This document shows, piece after piece, positions 24,553 through 25,183 of a DNA stretch of 25,183 bases. Numbering within the stretch: position 1 is the stretch's first letter; every line of letters starts with the position of its first letter. The notes beneath the pieces were generated by a model. It was not told the origin of the DNA, did no database searches, and saw only the letters and a program-made list of their open reading frames with translations. The translations under genes and the position numbers were made by a program. Source of the DNA: Deltaproteobacteria bacterium (GTDB lineage Bacteria > Desulfobacterota > Desulfobacteria > Desulfobacterales > JAFDDL01); assembly GCA_019310865.1 (NCBI GenBank), contig JAFDDL010000017.1:1-25183 (forward strand), read 5' to 3'.

Positions 24553-25183
24553 ATGAAAACGGTTCTTAGGGGCGGAAATGTTATCGATGGCACGGGCAGA
24601 GAAATTCAGCCCAACATGACCGTCGCGATTGAGGGAAGTAAGATTGTTGATGTTGGAGATCAAAGTGAGTTCGGTTCCGACTGGAACGTTTTGGATGTTT
24701 CCGGAAAGACAGTCTTGCCCGGGCTCATCGACTGTCACAACCACTTTGCCCCCAAGCTTCAGTGGTTGATTAGTGAGCAGGCCAATTCGCTGATGTACCT
24801 GGCTTCCGAGACGGTTCACGCCATGAAAGGCTGTCTCGAGGCCGGCTGCACCACCACCCGGGATATGGGCGGACTGGAAGCCGGTTTTGTTCGCGCACAG
24901 GCCGAAGGGTTGATTTGGGGGCCGCGCCTGCAAACCGCACTGGTTATCATCGGGCCCACAAACGGTTTAATCGACAGCATCCCTCCTCTTGGCGGCGCTA
25001 TCTCGCCCCAGGGAATGCACGCCACGGCGCCTGGCATGCCCAGCCCCTGGTGTAACAGCCCCTGGGAGGCGCGAGCCAAAGTGCGAGAAGTGCTAAGATA
25101 CGGCGCAGATGTCATCAAGGTGGCCAACACCGATATCGGCAATACACGTGCCCTGTTTACCCAGGAGGAACTCGATGCGATTG
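24553..25183 (+). CDS. Amidohydrolase, imidazolonepropionase-like (partial at 3' edge)
   Basis: The frame runs off the right edge; 210 residues are visible. ATG 24553 follows AAGGAGA. Motifs: 'TVLRGGNVIDGTGREIQPNMTVAIEGSKI' (N-terminal beta domain), 'LPGLIDCHNHF' with metal ligands His62 and His64, 'GCTTTRDMGG', and 'RYGADVIKVANTD' where Lys189 is the likely carboxylated bridging lysine. This is a different amidohydrolase subfamily from the two D-aminoacylase-like ones. Relatives include imidazolonepropionases, prolidases and Xaa-Pro/Arg dipeptidases. It lies 64 bases after the methyltransferase gene and is probably in the same operon, perhaps preparing or finishing off the demethylated compound. 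Confidence 0.88.
   Translation, partial: MKTVLRGGNVIDGTGREIQPNMTVAIEGSKIVDVGDQSEFGSDWNVLDVSGKTVLPGLIDCHNHFAPKLQWLISEQANSLMYLASETVHAMKGCLEAGCTTTRDMGGLEAGFVRAQAEGLIWGPRLQTALVIIGPTNGLIDSIPPLGGAISPQGMHATAPGMPSPWCNSPWEARAKVREVLRYGADVIKVANTDIGNTRALFTQEELDAI

Noticed and set aside
1..25183. CRISPR arrays, tRNA or rRNA genes, intact insertion sequences
   Set aside because: No regularly spaced repeats, no cloverleaf or rRNA-like segments recognised, and no transposase or integrase reading frame found on either strand.

Overview
The window reads like a chromosomal stretch of an anaerobic, diderm (Gram-negative) bacterium, most plausibly a member of the Desulfobacterota / former Deltaproteobacteria. 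The reasons are a TonB-dependent outer-membrane receptor with a FecI/FecR pair, a corrinoid protein next to a non-pyrrolysine MttB-family methyltransferase, mid-range base composition and Shine-Dalgarno led genes. The taxonomic call is inference from gene content; there is no rRNA or other marker gene here.

Region 1 (1-14341, + strand) is a dense run of amide- and ester-cleaving enzymes. It starts with the last codons of a probable MFS/GPH-type transporter. Then follow a five-TM alpha/beta hydrolase, a D-aminoacylase-like amidohydrolase, a membrane-anchored S33-type alpha/beta hydrolase, a C45 Ntn acyltransferase/peptidase with a helical-repeat tail, and an S45 penicillin-acylase-like Ntn hydrolase. 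A second amidohydrolase, a second S33 hydrolase and a second C45 enzyme come next, then a SagB-type nitroreductase-fold dehydrogenase. The order amidohydrolase - S33 hydrolase - C45 occurs twice, so a duplicated module is likely. Two short stretches between genes are remnants: the tail of a further C45 repeat gene (13113-13208), and a scar in which the first codons of a cysteine-synthase-like gene run into the last codons of a second copy of the transporter at the window start (14125-14341). An M81/MlrC-like metallopeptidase (14353-15864) closes the block, followed by a hairpin.

Region 2 (16184-17530, - strand) carries two toxin-antitoxin pairs, HigBA and VapBC (Phd/YefM-type antitoxin). Each has a near-consensus sigma70 promoter that overlaps an inverted repeat suitable as an autoregulatory operator. 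The higB promoter would start the transcript essentially at the ATG.

Region 3 (17825-25183) is a cell-surface-signalling unit. An ECF sigma factor and FecR-type anti-sigma factor (- strand) are divergent from a TonB-dependent receptor with an N-terminal STN signalling domain. The receptor is interrupted near its C-terminus by a frame change that appears to come with loss of about 20 residues. Directly downstream on the + strand lie a corrinoid protein, an MttB-family methyltransferase and the start of another amidohydrolase. The arrangement suggests that uptake of a methylated amine or other ligand, its demethylation and the hydrolysis of a related compound share one control circuit.

Taken together, the window looks like a catabolic island for amidated, acylated and perhaps N-methylated compounds (N-acyl-D-amino acids, lipopeptide or beta-lactam-like amides, betaines). 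The real substrates cannot be read from the sequence.
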